64,000 nucleotides of DNA from Yamagishiella unicocca (GCA_003116995.1 BDSL01000009.1:310001-374000); one strand, 5' to 3'. Positions 44,980 through 57,857 are shown, counted from the first letter of the stretch. The notes: generated from the letters alone by a model not told the origin. Made by a program: numbers and translations.

Positions 44980-47900
44980 CTACCCAAACCTAATTTGGCC
45001 ATGCCCCGCTAAGCTCGGGTGGGGCAGCTTTGACTCGACGTCCAGCGTCGCCGTGAGCTCCTCCAGAAGCGTCTTGCTTCGCCCGCCTGCCGTGGCTCCC
45101 TGCCCACTTAACGCCCCCGCTGCCGTGCGGCCACCCGTGCGGCTGAGAACCTCCTCCAGCCCCATCACTCGACTTTCGCCAGCGTCCTCGTTGCCAGCAG
45201 CAGGTGGTGCGGACCCCGACCGCGCTCTCGCTGCCCCACCTCGCCGCGAGACGTGCGCCGGGCTTGACGTCGTAGCTTTGGACGCCCCCATTACCCGCGC
45301 TAGCGTCTGCCCCGCCTGCAGCTCCAGCTCTTGTCGCCGAGCCGCAGCCTGGCGCGTGGTGTCGCGGATTTGTTGCCGCCGCTCTGCCTGGTAGTGCAGC
45401 GCCAGCCCCTCTATGTGCTGCTCTCGCACCATCCGCGCGACCTGCATTTCCTCTGCGTGCTGCTCGAAGGCGGGATCAGTTTGCGTATGGTACAGCCCGG
45501 CAGCAATCCACGGGTCGGCGGTCCGCTGGCGCAGCTTGCCGGTCTCGCTCAGCGTCAGCCCCACTCGGCCCACCCAGTCGCAGCTGAACTGCTGCAGGTG
45601 GAGCGGCTTGTTCTGGTCCTGCTGCATGGTGCTGGGCTCCGCGTGGATCAGCATCATCTCCGGGCCCTCCGGCCCCTGCGTGGGCGTGCGCCCCTGGGCA
45701 ATGCTGACGGCCCGAGAGATGAGCCGGTCGCGCCCGCTGCTGGTACCACCCGCTGCGCTGTGGGTGATGCGTATACTTGGGGCTCGGCTCAGGACCTGCG
45801 ACTCCGGGGAAGGATGGATGCCGGAAGAGAGGGGTCAGGTCAGGGGCCACCTCGTGGCCTAACCGGGAGGCCAGGAAAATGCATGTCTTCATCCCATTAA
45901 CAACATAGGATTTAGCAGCTGGCGAGCGCCGCGCTGGCTAGCTGCTCGAGTTGGCGTGACGCTCCAAACGACCACCGCACCGCAGTCAACGTGACACGAC
46001 GACCTCAAGCTGGTCGGCACAGGCACCCCGACCAGCCATTGCGTCACAACCCGCCTTGCCACCCCGCCGTTTCGGCCGCCCAGCCCCACCTCGTCGTAGT
46101 GCGGCCGGTCCTCGGTGCCGATGGTGTAGGCGACTGCGGCCGGCATCTCCACCTCCTCCTCCTCCTCGCCACCCGGGCGGCCGTTCCCCCCTGACGCCTG
46201 ACGCAGCCACATCTGCTTAGCGGCGGTGCGGTAGCTGTCCTTGAAGTCCAGCGTGGGCACGATCACCGGCGGAGGCTTGTAGTCGAATGTTAGCATGGCG
46301 CAGCGCGCGAGGCAGTCGAGGAATTCTGCGGCGTGGCACATGTCACGAGGACGGGGGCGATGACCGATGAACACTGTGTACTGATGCACACGAGTTGTGT
46401 GGGATGCCATGTCCTCTGCAACGATACGGTGCCGTACCTTGGAAGTTCAAGCGGATCTTGGTGTGCAAGTTGGAATCGATGAGCTCAGCAGGCCCTCCGA
46501 ACTTGGAGCGCTTGAAAGCGTGCACGAGCTGCACCTTGCTCAGCATGATCACCGTGATCTCGAAGTCGGACGCCAGGCGCAGGAAAGTGTTGAGGCTCAT
46601 CTCAGGCGCCTGCACAAGCAACGGTGGATTATCCAGGCGATAGCTTGCATGTGTCGGTACATCAGTACATAGCTTGTATGTGTCGGTACATCAGTACATA
46701 CCTAATTGCCGCCTTCACACCAAGCTATGACCGCTTACACCCACCTTGTCGCCTTGTGACGATCCAGACTGCGAGTTGTTGGGGCTGTCGTGCCCTGCAC
46801 CCGAGTTCTGCTGCAGGTAGGCCTCCCAGATGACCGTCAGCTTGGGCCGCATCCGCTCCAGTGTGGTCACAATGTCCATGTGCAACAGCGCCGAGTCGAT
46901 GGGCTCGGGGTCGGGCAGCGACTGGTGCAGACGGGGCAGGATGTAGCGGGACACCTGCATGCAGGGCAGAGGGGGAGGAATGATGGCCAATATGACGCCA
47001 ATACGGGTGGGAATGCCGCGGAGGAAGCAGTTGGGCCGAGGGGCAGGTAAAGGCTGGCATTTACGGAGGGCGGCTGCCTGGGGAATTCCATTTTCGTCGA
47101 AACCCAAGCAGGGTACGATAAAGCCATGACGATTACACTGCTCCAAGGTTTGGAACGGCTCCAAGGATCGGGATAGCGGCGAACGCGGGCTCCGTAATCC
47201 CCTTGACATCTCGTCACCACAACCACACTGCCACGTCACAACGGCTACCGGCTCCTCTCAGCCCGTGCAGCACGCCACCTCGCAGCGGATCCCCGGCCTG
47301 CCACCCACCACTAGGTCGAAGGACTCCTGCACGCTGGGCGCCGGACACAGCTTCGTGCCCAGGCCCGTCACCGCCAGCACGAAGTCCGACATCGCCAGGC
47401 GAGAAGCGGCTCCGGGGTCCAGCGACCCCAGCAGGATCTACCCGTGGGAAGGCAGGCAGGGCGGCCAGGTTGCATGGGCGCCGCATGGGAGCAAGCTGGC
47501 GTTTATGGATTAAGCAAGGACAGCGTAGCTGGAGATACAGGATATGCGAGGGTGCAGAGAATGTGCGGCTCGAGAGCACGATGTCACAGACGTCGACGGA
47601 ACAACTGCACCACAGCCCGAGTCGTCCAGGAATCCAGCGCGTCTCGGCGGCATCAGCATCAGCAGCCCCGCTCGTGCGGCTTACCTTGTCAAACAGCCCG
47701 GAGAGCCCGAGCGCGTCCACCTCCTCGTTGCACATGCCCATGTCGCGAACGAAGCGGATGAACTGTGCCCGGCTGATGAACATGAAGTTCTGCTTGTCGC
47801 CCCAGCCGCAGTAGCGGATGAACACCTCACGCAGCTGCTGCTTCTGTCGGGAGGCATGATGCGGCATTATGAGCTGGCTGTGAGCACGAGTCCCTTCCCG

Positions 47901-48790
47901 AAGAGATGCGGGCAGGTTTGGGAGCCGCATTTTAGCGCCCAGCTGCCGACACTACGCACGCTAAGCTGGAGGGCCTAGTCGCTCCCACGTGTTGCAATGC
48001 GTCGGCGTTTGACTGACGCCGACTGCCCGGCACGCACCAAAACGATTGCTGAGCCAAGTCTGTTTCACCGCAGTAGCCCAGGCTGGGTTTCCATCCCTTT
48101 CCAGCAGCCGCACAGCCTTATGCGCATGCGACCGGTAGGGCCCATTCCTCACATGCATATGGTACCCTCGGTTGGTACACATACTTTCCCGCAGCCCAAA
48201 CCACCACTCACAATTTCGGGCTTCATTTCAACCGCCAGATCAGTGCGCCAGGTGCGGCTGCTGGGCAGGATGGGCGCTTTGGACTTGCTGGTGGCGGCAT
48301 TAAGCGCCGTGGACAGCTTGCTCTGCGGAAGAGATCCCACAGCCGCGCGTATATTGATCACTCATAGTATGGCCGTGCAGTGGTGTTCGCAGGACATGGC
48401 TTCCCAGGTACACAAAACACCTCCTCCTGTGTATGCCAACCAGTATCCGCATCGCCGCGGTCTGCCTCGCCCTAGTCCGTGGAACCGTCCAAACCCTGAC
48501 GGCGGACGTACTTACCCAGTCGGTCGTTTGTACACCACCAAGCTTCACGCGCAACCGCTTTTTGACTGTCACTTCAAGCCTGTCCAAGAAATCCTCGAGA
48601 CACCTGCTCGCCGCACCAGCAACAGGACAACACTGGTGTTTGCCTTCGCACACCGCAGAACCCATCGAAGAGATGCATCGTACAGCAGCCCGACAATCAA
48701 CCCATTTACTTACTTCTTTGCGTTGGCATTGCCCGAAGTCGATGGCCGCGAGGCATCCGCTGCCGGCCCCGCGCCTCCAACTGTAGCCAT
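44980..48790 (-). CDS. EF-hand-like, coiled-coil protein of unknown function, nine exons
   Basis: Exons (5' to 3') 48790-48714, 48320-48212, 48116-48069, 47843-47685, 47437-47309 (or to 47279), 46954-46745, 46609-46438, 46325-46090 and 45795-44980 join in phase into about 651-661 residues. Two parts look like paired helix-loop-helix units of the degenerate EF-hand type: LREVFIRYCGWGDKQNFMFI then QFIRFVRDMGM, and MSLNTFLRLASDFEITVIML then LNFQEFLDCLARCAML. The loops lack clear Ca2+-ligand sets. An acidic run (GGEEEEEVEM) follows. The C-terminal third is helical and coiled-coil-like (QVARMVREQHIEGLALHYQ) and ends in a disordered tail. This style is frequent in ciliary and basal-body proteins, and the gene is divergent from a CEP95 homologue, but no specific family is recognised. 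Exon 3's donor (GCG/GTGAAA) and exon 5's donor are the least certain points. Confidence 0.65.
46642..46700. repeat. 29-bp tandem duplication in an intron
   Basis: AGCTTGYATGTGTCGGTACA followed by TCAGTACAT occurs twice in direct succession, between exons 6 and 7 of the EF-hand-like gene. Confidence 0.85.
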
Positions 48791-49141
48791 ATCGGCAGAT
48801 TGGCTTATATGGTTCAATCCATATCGCTAAAAAGTTACTTATTATCGAGCATAACGACTACACTGCTCCTCGTCTTTGCCTTAAGTTATTGAGGATAACA
48901 CTTATCGCTGCAAGTACATAATCACTGTACACCCAGGGTCCCTCCTTACAGTACGCGTATTGCAAGATAATGTAAACTGTGGCATGTTTGGCCAACTCTC
49001 GAAGTCGTCGTACGAACACAGTACCTCACAGCCTGGACAGTCATGCACGCGGAAACGCATTTCACTTCCGTTGTAACGCAGTGCATGGTATCATAGACGA
49101 GAGATATCATCGAAAGGCTGAGGGTCAACTAAAGGTCAACG
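48791..49141. promoter_or_regulatory. Bidirectional promoter region of the EF-hand-like gene and CEP95
   Basis: 351 AT-richer bases separate the divergent start codons at 48790 (-) and 49142 (+). No known motif is called. Co-regulation, for example on reflagellation, is inference. Confidence 0.5.
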
Positions 49142-52100
49142 ATGACTGAAGAGGGCTTCACAGCGCAGGAGTTGGTGCAAGCGTGCAACAAGATACTTGT
49201 AAGTGGTCCACAATGAGCCATGCACACGGCCCTTGTGTAGCTGTCGACGGTTGCCCGCTGCCGTTATGTGCCGAATTCCAGGTTGTGGAAAGATGAAAGC
49301 TCACTCGGGGTTTAATATTGTCCCAGGTATATGCAGGCCTAGTTGCGCGAGTCGCTAATATTGAAGAAGTGAGGGTCGTATGCAGCAGCACAGGGCTGTT
49401 CGTTGCTGCCCTTGAGGGCTTCCTCCAGCAACGTCTAGAGGATGTGTTCAGGGTGCCATCAACACCAGCTGAGCGAGCATACAACAACAATATTGTGGTG
49501 AGCGGTGGTTAGCGGCAGTAGCGACAGGCAGTAGGCGATCCAGCAAATTCACCTCACAGTATCGCCCTTTACGAAACCTATCAGGTCGACGTATTATCCC
49601 AGATCTTGAACAGCGACCTTTCCCACATATCGGGGGAGCGCCTTGTCGAAGGCTCCGTTGAAGATATCTCAAACCTGATCGAGTTGCTCGCTGCTTTGTG
49701 TCATGGAAGGCCGCTGCAAGGTACGGGTAACAATGCGCCGATGGCCATCCGCTGCTTGTTCAGACGCAGCCCGTGCTCTCACCGTGTCGTACCTTGCCAC
49801 GTAAAGCACACGGCTGGCGTACGGCCAGACCTGCCGTTCATGTGGGTCAGGACAGGCCTTTCTCACTTGTATGTCGCTGCCTGTTCACGTCACCATGCTG
49901 CACGACAGGCCCGCCTTCTCCGGAGCAGAGAGCTGACGTGGCAGCTTTGGAGAAAGGCGCGGCGGCTCAGGCCCATGCGGAGGGGCCGTCCACAGGATCC
50001 AGGGATGCTACGGAGCAGAAAGCTGAGGACGAGGGAACGGGCCCCTCCGATCACTCAACGGAAGTGCCGGGAAGTTGGCTACAGCGGCCCCAGGACGGAA
50101 GCAGCGACGTGGAGGCTCGCCGTCAAGAGCAGCAACAGCAAAATCCCTCCAGTTCAGCAGCAGTGGGCGCCGCCGCCAGCGGGTTGCGGCGGAAGAGCTC
50201 CGGCCGGCGCTCAAGTGCTGCACAGCGTCCCGCTGGCGGCCCTTGGCAACCAGCACCCGGCGTCCGTCCGCCGCTGAGCCCAATCCAGGAGGTATCCCGC
50301 GAGGGCTGGGACCACACCGCGCTAGCTTCAAAGGTGTGTGCGTGTGTGTGTGTGTAGCGGCGGAGAAAAAGGCAAAGTACCCCCCGGGTGGCGCTTCGTT
50401 AGCAAGCACGTGTCCTTGGGCAACTTTTTGCTGCAGCAAGAAACAATTACCTACAAAACGGCGAACGGCTGCGCGTGGCGGATCGCCCACACGGCATAGC
50501 ACGTCTTTGTGAGAATACCTGTAGCAGGACGGCAGATCGCGCTCGAAGTGCGGGCCAAGGCATATACATGCCCCAATGCCTGCTTCGTACCAGGGGGACT
50601 TTCAGCGGCAAAGCACACCGCCTACTGAGGTTCTACCATGAGGGTTTCATGGCCAACAACTGTTGCTCCTCCATCGGTCGCGTCTCCCACAGGGGACCCC
50701 TGGAGTCGACGCAGCCAGGCCAGCCGCTCCTCGCGGCAGGGCAGCGCCAGGGCCGCCGCCTGCTAGGTTCGGCCCCAGCAGCAGTGGCGGCGCCAGCAGC
50801 GTCATAAGCATACCGTCTGATGTCCGTGAGATATCGCGGCGCGAGAGCGACCCCGGTAGCAGCGCCTATCAGCCCTCGGGCACGCACTTCCGGCCAGAAA
50901 CCTCGCTGATCGGCAACGCCGAAGAGGACCCGTCCTCAATCAGCGAAAGCACGACAACGCTGCTAGAGCGAGCGCTATGGCATGCGGAGGCGACGCTCCG
51001 TGGCCTGGGGCAGGAGTACGAGGACTTCTACTATGACGACGAAGCGGACGAAGGCCGCCGGGCGCGGGGCCGGTCGCGTTCAGCACAGCACCCACGCTCG
51101 CGCAAGCAGGTGAAGGCGGACGGCGCCAGTGAAGGCACCCTCAGCAAAGGCAGTGGTGCACCAGAGTACAAGACAGCCCGGCGCGCCCTCCGCGCCCAAG
51201 CTTGGCCAGATGGCCGGAAAGGCACAGTACAGCAGCACAAGTCCTTCCTTCGTCGGGCGAAGCGTGCGCTGGCGGGCGAGGTGAGCGTGGACAGCACGGG
51301 GGTGCCGCCCACGCTCGCGTCCGGATTATCGTCGTCGCAGGGCTCCAGGTCGGCCCTTGCCGTGGTGACAGGTGGCGCGCGGAGGTCAGCTGGCCCGGGC
51401 GCTTCGGGGCCCATGGGTATCGGCGCAAAGAGCGCCAGGCGGCAGCAAGGAGTCGGTGCCCGAGGGGGCGAGGGGCACACGGCGCTCCTGCGGGTGCTGC
51501 ACGGGAACGGTGTGGCACCATCCGACGCGGCCAGGCAAGGGCGAAAGCTGCTGCAGCGAACCGCTGCTTCGTACGGGTCCACGCTGCCGGTTGCTCGGCG
51601 AGGCGCTACGCATGGCCGTGGCATTGACGGGCCCATCCGTGAGCCCAAGCCGGGCATGCATCTGAGCGCCGACCTGGAGAGCAAGCTGCGATACGTGTAC
51701 AGGTACGTAGTCAAAACGAGTGAAACAACAAGTTGCATTCGGGTGACTTGACGAGGGCGCCGAACGTCCAAAGCCATCATCTACATTTCGAGCGAGCGCC
51801 AGCTCGAGCTCCCACAGGCGACCGCTCTGCGACCGCAATGGTACCAAGTGGCGTGCTGCGCTGCCGTGAAGTAACACTGTGACTTGACCGTGCCATTCCT
51901 CCAGGCTGGCGATGGAGCACCCGAAGCAGCGGGCCGCCCGCGACGCCATCCAATCCCTGGAGCTCACGGATGAGCGGCTACGCCAAGTGCGGCGGCGAGA
52001 AATGGTGGATCGCCTCAGCAGCGCGCGGGCGAGACGTGAAGCTGCGCTGCGCCTCACCGCAGACAGGTTACACGAGCAGGGCCTGGTGAGATTATGAGCC

Positions 52101-52962
52101 CGGACGGGAGCTTGCGCAGGATTTGGATTTGGCTGTCGTTGCTGGGCCACATGCGTGAGGCCCCGTACCCGCCCTGCCATGCAAGCTGTAGGAATACGAC
52201 AAGCGCGTGGAGCAGCTGAGGCTCCAGAGGCTCGCGGCTGAGTGGAACGCCAAGCAGCGCAGCGCGCAGATGCAGCGCGCGCTGCAGGCGGAGCTGGCGC
52301 TGCGGGAGACGTTCATGGAGGTGCTGGAAGGCGAGAAGGAGGTGCTGCTGGCGGAAAGGCAGGATGCGAAGGCTTCCGCTGCCTTCCCCAAGTACAAGAG
52401 CACCATGCGGTACGTGTGCACAGCGGGTGGTGTTCCACGCGTATGCTAAATAACAAGGTGTGCCAACTGTGGGACATTGAATTTACCACGACAACATGAG
52501 TATAATACTGTATGCTGGGGCCCATTGTAACAGTTATCACCACTGCGTGTACGAGCCGCCAGTGACTCGCCAGACTGGCAGTCGCGCGCACTCCTACCAT
52601 CTTGCACATCCTCCTGATTGCGCACACCCTTGTCCCGCATCATGAACCCTCCCTGTTGTCCCATTTGTCGCATCCCCAACCACAGCATGGTGGAGCACGA
52701 GTACTTGGCGATCTTCAGGACGCTCGAAGACCTCCTGGCCTCCGAGCGACAACAGCGCGTGCGGGCAAACAGAGAGGCCATGCTTGCGCACCGGCAGGGA
52801 AACCAGCTGGCTGCGGCCGTGGTCCAAAACAACATGGAGGAACTGCTGGGGCGCGTGTCGCGTGAGGAGGAGGCCATCCTGAAGCGGCACAGCTTCGCGA
52901 CGCGTCCGCAGAGCAAGCAGGCGCTAGTAGCGCAAATTCGTCGGCTGCTGGGCCTTTCTTGA
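49142..52962 (+). CDS. CEP95-like centrosomal/centriolar protein, eight exons
   Basis: Exons 49142-49198, 49327-49497, 49585-49720, 49909-50333, 50693-51702, 51905-52085, 52192-52409 and 52686-52962 join in phase into 824 residues, about the length of human CEP95 (CCDC45). Residues 1-110 match its N-terminal calponin-homology-like domain: ELVQACNKIL, then VDVLSQILNSDLSHISGERLV and GSVEDISNLIELLAAL. A long disordered region (residues about 120-600) is rich in Ser, Gly, Arg and Glu. The C-terminal 220 residues are strongly helical, with long coiled coils (RLRQVRRREMVDRL, VEQLRLQRLAAEWNAKQR, EYLAIFRTLEDLLASERQQR). In animals CEP95 is found at centrosomes and spindle poles; here a basal-body location is inferred. 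TGTAA at 53241-53245 may be the poly(A) signal. Confidence 0.85.
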
Positions 52963-54751
52963 GCAGGGAGTGCGGACATGTGGGAGTGCGGACGTTTCGG
53001 CAGGGAGTGCGGACGTGTTCTGTACGCAATTCTGGAGGTTGCCTAAGCGCGAATGAGCAAAAGAAGATTGCGTAAACAATCGGTGTATGGAGGATAAGGG
53101 TATGGCCGAGGGTTGCGTTTACAAGTGTGTGAGACACCAGCTCTGGGGTAGCCGCCAGGTTGGTGCGTCGTCAATACACTGCGCCCCGGTCATAGCGCCA
53201 TATGTGCGGTGGTAAAAGCCTTCCAACGTAGTGTGCGAGCTGTAACCGGTATCAGATTCCTGATGAGGCCAAGTTGGCAGCGGGAAGTGGTTGTGGTAAC
53301 TGCTGCCATGGGAAATACGTACGGCAACTGGTAAAGCAGTCCAGCGCTGAAAGCTGGTCATCAGAAACCGAGGCACAACGCCGGCATGATAGCTGGCTAG
53401 ATGTGCTCATACGGTACGAGTTTAGTGGTGGAGGCGGGAGGGAGTACTATATAGCAATGAACAATAATGGGGCAAGCCAAAACATGCCATGACGTCCAAC
53501 CATATAAGTCGGCATGTGGCTGAGCCGTCACAAGTACACGTGCCCTCTCATGTGGGCCATTCCGTATGCCGGCTTTCCACTGGAGGCCGCGCAACAGCGC
53601 TCTAGATGGGTTTTCAGTAGTAGTCCTTTTGTGCACTATTAGTGCAGCTGCGAAAATTCCTAATGTGACAGCGCAAGCTAAATACGTCCCGGAAGTACCT
53701 TGACATCAGCTGGCTTTCCGTGCGTCCCCAAGATAGGTGGCGTACATCGGCATTTGGCTACGGAGAAAACTGTGCGTACCGTACCATGCTCATTGGTGTC
53801 GGTACCGCAACTGCCGGTATCAACGGCTGCAGAAACATGTGGAGCCTTCCCATCGCAACCCGCAGCGGTACTGGTAGCAGTAGCTGCGGGCCTCCAGTCA
53901 TCCAAGCGGTCAATGAGGCCGGGATCTCTGTGTTTGTGTTGAATGCCTGCTGCTGTGCGGGCGCGCTAAACCGTTAACGGTAAGCCGATAAGACTATAAA
54001 CGAAATAACATAACGTGACAGCTAACACACCTAAGATATAGTCGACTATTGCATTATAACCTCTCAAAGAGGCTACTAGGAAGCCAGCATGCAGCATCCA
54101 TGCACAGCCTGCCACGATCTCCCGCTCAGTAGCCACCCACGGCCCACCAGCTCTCCGTCATGCTGTTTTATTAGATAAATTGTCTGCATCGACACATCCC
54201 CCAGTCGGCTTGCACTCAGCACGTTTCAAGCGATCTGGCAGCACTGCGTGCAAGGCGTGACCAATGTCATTCGTATGCGTCGCACTCGGGCACACACCAC
54301 TAGTCACAGTTGCGAGCCAGGCTTGCCTCCGAGCACAACCCGACCACTCCTGCAGTGCCCTTTATTACCAAGGCAAACACGTCATTGTCTCGTATCACAT
54401 CGCTAGCGGCCCCGCGGATGTTGCCAGCATCCGTTGCTTTAATACGCACGTCAGCCGTTGCCCCGCTGCCCACGCGGCAGCAAACTGCCTGTCCATCCAG
54501 CACGCCGGCAAACTGTAAGCCCTTAACGGCGAAAGCTCTTAATGGCACATAACGCCCCTAGAAATCCTAGAAAAATCCGTTAGCCTGGCCGACATCATTC
54601 TGGTTTTGTATGCTTCGCGATGGATCGTCTCAGCAGCTGCGCCAACTCGCTTAAACCTGAGATCCTCGCGGCTGCGGCTGAAAGCGCCCCCGTGCGAAAT
54701 GGTGCCGCGACTCATGATAATTCGTTGGGCTTTATGCCCATTTGCTGCCCT
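52963..54751. other. Intergenic, converging 3' ends; no gene recognised
   Basis: 1.8 kb between the CEP95-like stop and the thioredoxin-like stop. A GGGAGTGCGGACRT motif repeats three times just after the CEP95 stop (about 52966-53018). Open frames near 53700-53975 and 54300-54550 exist on both strands but have no recognisable domain. Confidence 0.5.
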
Positions 54752-56481
54752 TTACATGTCGTCGTCCGTGCTGGGATCTTCCAAGTCCTCGGGCAGCAGG
54801 TCCTTGCCGCGCTCACCGTCCTTCAGCAGGCCCGTCAGGACCGGCAGAATCTTGGCCTCCTTCGCGCCGGTCACAGTGCCCACGCATTCAGTCCCACGGA
54901 ACATTTTGAAGGTGGGCGTAGACTTGATGGCCTGCGGGAGACCAGGGTAAACGTCGTTGCTACCTCTTGCTTCTATTTCACGTTGCTACCTCGCGCTGGT
55001 AGCTCACGTTGGTACGCTCTCGCCACAGCCACGAGGTTAACCGCCCAGTGCCATTCGCAATCGGCGCCTAAACCAGGGGAGGTGAGAGGACTGCGACGCG
55101 GCCGCGCCGCACTCTTTCATTCCTCCCCAGTATCCATGCAACGTTGTGAACGGCGCCCCTAATGCGCCCTTGGCATCCAGCTTATTAGGTTTCGCGTCGA
55201 GGAGACATCCAAACGACGGCATGCCGTCCGGTACGATATAATGACCCCCGGGTCGGCCATAACAGCAACGCGATGCCTTGAGCATCAGTTCGGCCCCATA
55301 CCGCGGTCGCCATTACCCTATCCTGGACTCACCCACTGCACCATGATTTTCTTAGTGTCCGCCGATGCGTCACCAATGATGTCCAGCAGCACGCTGTCCG
55401 GTAGCAATTCCGCCATCCGGTTGTACTTGGTCATAAACGTCTTGCACGGCTTGCAGTGCGAAGCCTGTGCGCAAATATGGCGGCATGGCGGTATGTCAAG
55501 TCGTCGGGTTGGGCCGATCTGTTAGGTGGGCTGGTGAACCTCACGTTCCTGTATCTCGTCGAGTTGGTTGCATCCAAGGGGGTGCAGCGGGTCTGCCTGC
55601 CAGCAGAAATTGGGTTCCTAACCCGCTACTTGCACTTATTCCTATGTCGCATGAACGTCCACCCCATCGCATGGTATCAACTTGTGGCTACTTGTGGCTC
55701 GTCGGTCTGCCCTTGCCCTTGCTGACGCCCTATCACACGGTTGCCAAACGACGTTGCCACCCACGTAGCAAGCCAACCGGCATCGCCAGTTGGAAACTCC
55801 CACAGATTGAGGCATCACGCCGGACGTATTGACTATTCCGTTCATGCACGCATCCTCTTCCTATCATCCTTGCACCGCACCTTGCACATGACAATGACCA
55901 ACCGGTCTTTGTATTGTTCAAGGATTCCCTCCATCTCGACAGGGTTCAAAACCTGGATCCGAGGGTGTTACGGGTCGGCATCCAAGTTAAGGAAGTGCAG
56001 GCTAGGGATGCGTAAGCATGAATGAACGTGCAACAGGTGGATTATCTGCCACTGTCCGGTTTCTATAGTTGGCTGAACTAGCATCATGCACTTGCTTCAA
56101 CTGCTAGGTCTTGTCGTCAACAGTTCGAAAACAATTCCCGTCTGGGTTGTGATGGCGCGCCAAGGCTAAGTACCACCATATATTTTCAAAACTTGAAACA
56201 GTGATGCATGTGAACAGTGTAAGCGGGATCCCAGTGTAAGCGGGATCACAGTGTCCCGGCGTCGCAAAGTTTGCGCGGACTAGCCTGGCCCAGCCGAGGC
56301 GCACCGTGAAAACGGTGCCCGGAGCCGCCGCGGCAGCGCGCGGCTTGTTGGCAAGGGGATCAATTGAAGGGCGGGGCTCCGTAAATGATTGGACGGACGT
56401 CAGGCGCGCCGGCCTGAGGGCCGAACGACGAGCATCTGACGAGCGATGCCCGATGAGATGAGAAGATCGCTGCGCAAGCAT
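54752..56481 (-). CDS. Atypical thioredoxin-like protein with an HCKPC active site, four exons
   Basis: Exons (5' to 3') 56481-56305, 55952-55881, 55464-55333 and 54931-54752 join in phase into 186 residues. Residues 1 to about 50 are rich in Ser, Arg and Ala (MLAQRSSHLIGHRSSDARRS), typical of an algal plastid transit peptide. The remainder is one thioredoxin fold: beta strand DRLVIVMCK, active site ASHCKPCKTF in place of WCGPC, helix YNRMAELLPDSVLLDI, the cis-proline loop IKSTPTF, and KMFRGTECVGTVTGAKEAKI. Replacement of the Trp and of Gly-Pro by Lys-Pro should change redox potential and partners. Residues 10-20 after the active site (DASADTKKIMVQW) are conserved in style with plastid Trx-like proteins. 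The tail is acidic (EDLEDPSTDDDM). The stop codon itself overlaps a TGTAA. Function is unknown beyond a likely thiol-disulfide role. Confidence 0.83.
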
Positions 56482-57857
56482 GTTGCTAGCGTTCTCTACT
56501 ATAATGTGCCAGATGCTTTTCCTGCAACCTGCCTTGCGCTCTAAACGACTGCGTGCACAATCTGTTGTGGCGTAGTTTCACAGAAGCCTTCCCAGCGATG
56601 ATCACAATTAAGGTTGCACGTCAAGGAACGATGCACAATTTCTCGTAGTGGATTTGCATGGCCTTGGTGCCTTATCTTCCGGTCCTCCGTCGTACACGCA
56701 CAGATTGTTCTTGCTCGTCGTTGCCCGTCGAGGCCCTGCACAGCTTGCCTTCGGAAAAGCTGCCATGTTAAAGTAGACTTTTCCCTTACCAGATACCAGT
56801 CGTTGCCAAGGTGACCATCCACCACTAACTGGAAGGAGTCTGGGGACGGTTGTTGTAATGTTCCTTTGACTTCCTTCACTTACTTTAATCCCCATGACCC
56901 CAGGGTCATTCACGTAGTGTGGCGTCCCCATGACCCCAGGGTCATTCACGCAGTGTGCCGTCTTCCTACCTTCTTAACGCGTAATCCTTACCGAACAGTT
57001 CCATAACTGGCTTGGCCATGATAAGTTGCCATATGCATTTTTGTATAAGGCCGAGTAGCACTGGCCATCACTAGTACAGAGGTGGGGTCGCCGTGGGTCG
57101 CCTACCTAGGGCCTCTTCACTGCGCTCCTTAACAAACGCTATAGGAATGTTGTTAGTAGCTGATCAAGCTACATTAGCTAGCTCAGCGTTCGAGGTTGCG
57201 CAATGCGGCAGGGAAGACTGGGGCACAACAGCTGCCGCGGGGAACGGCACTGGGAGTTTGCGCCGTACCCGAAGGCTGTGCGCGCGCGCTTCACGATGCC
57301 CCGATGCAGCTGACGAAGTGTGTATCCACAGCTCGCTTTCTCAGCTTACACCAAGGGGTCAGGACACTGAAGGTTTGCGCATACCCAGCGCTATGTAGGG
57401 ATGGCCCCTTTGCATATTGTGGAATGAGAAGCCACGGGGCTGTGCACTAGGGGTGTTGAGGGCTACTGCTGCAACCGTACCGACGGCGGTACGCGCAAGG
57501 GGGATGGTGCACTCGAATGCCTCCTTTCGAATGTCACAGATATAGATACACGCGGTAACACCGGGCTTTCACTAGTTCCAAGCATCCGGCATCAATAACT
57601 TGCTACAAGTTGCGCATGCGAGGTGCTGACCATAGATTTTGTCAGCCGATGTCCTGTCTGCTCATGAACCTCTTAGTCCTCCTTACGCCACATTCGACGA
57701 CATCATGCTGCGCCACCAACGAGCCAAATCATGGCTAGCGAGGATGAACCATATAGCAGTGCAGCGCCCATCAGACAGTCAATGGCAAACAATATCTAAA
57801 TCCCTGAACCCCACACCGTGTATCTCTGACTGACGCACGCTACCCACTCTGCTTGCC
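56482..57857. other. Intergenic, includes the thioredoxin-like promoter
   Basis: 1.4 kb on the upstream side of the thioredoxin-like gene and the downstream side of the fatty-acid hydroxylase. Apart from the duplicated near-palindrome at 56890-56957, nothing is recognised. Confidence 0.5.
56890..56957. repeat. Duplicated 32-bp unit with an inverted-repeat core
   Basis: CCCCATGACCCCAGGGTCAT then TCACGYAGTGTG occurs twice with a 36-bp period (56890-56921 and 56926-56957), differing at one base. Each unit has the inverted repeat TGACCC-CA-GGGTCA. Confidence 0.9.

Noticed and set aside
47214..47930. Uninterrupted 238-codon minus-strand frame as a separate gene
   Set aside because: It reads through an intron in the EF-hand-like gene; the downstream part is in the wrong frame for the conserved-looking exon at 47437-47309.
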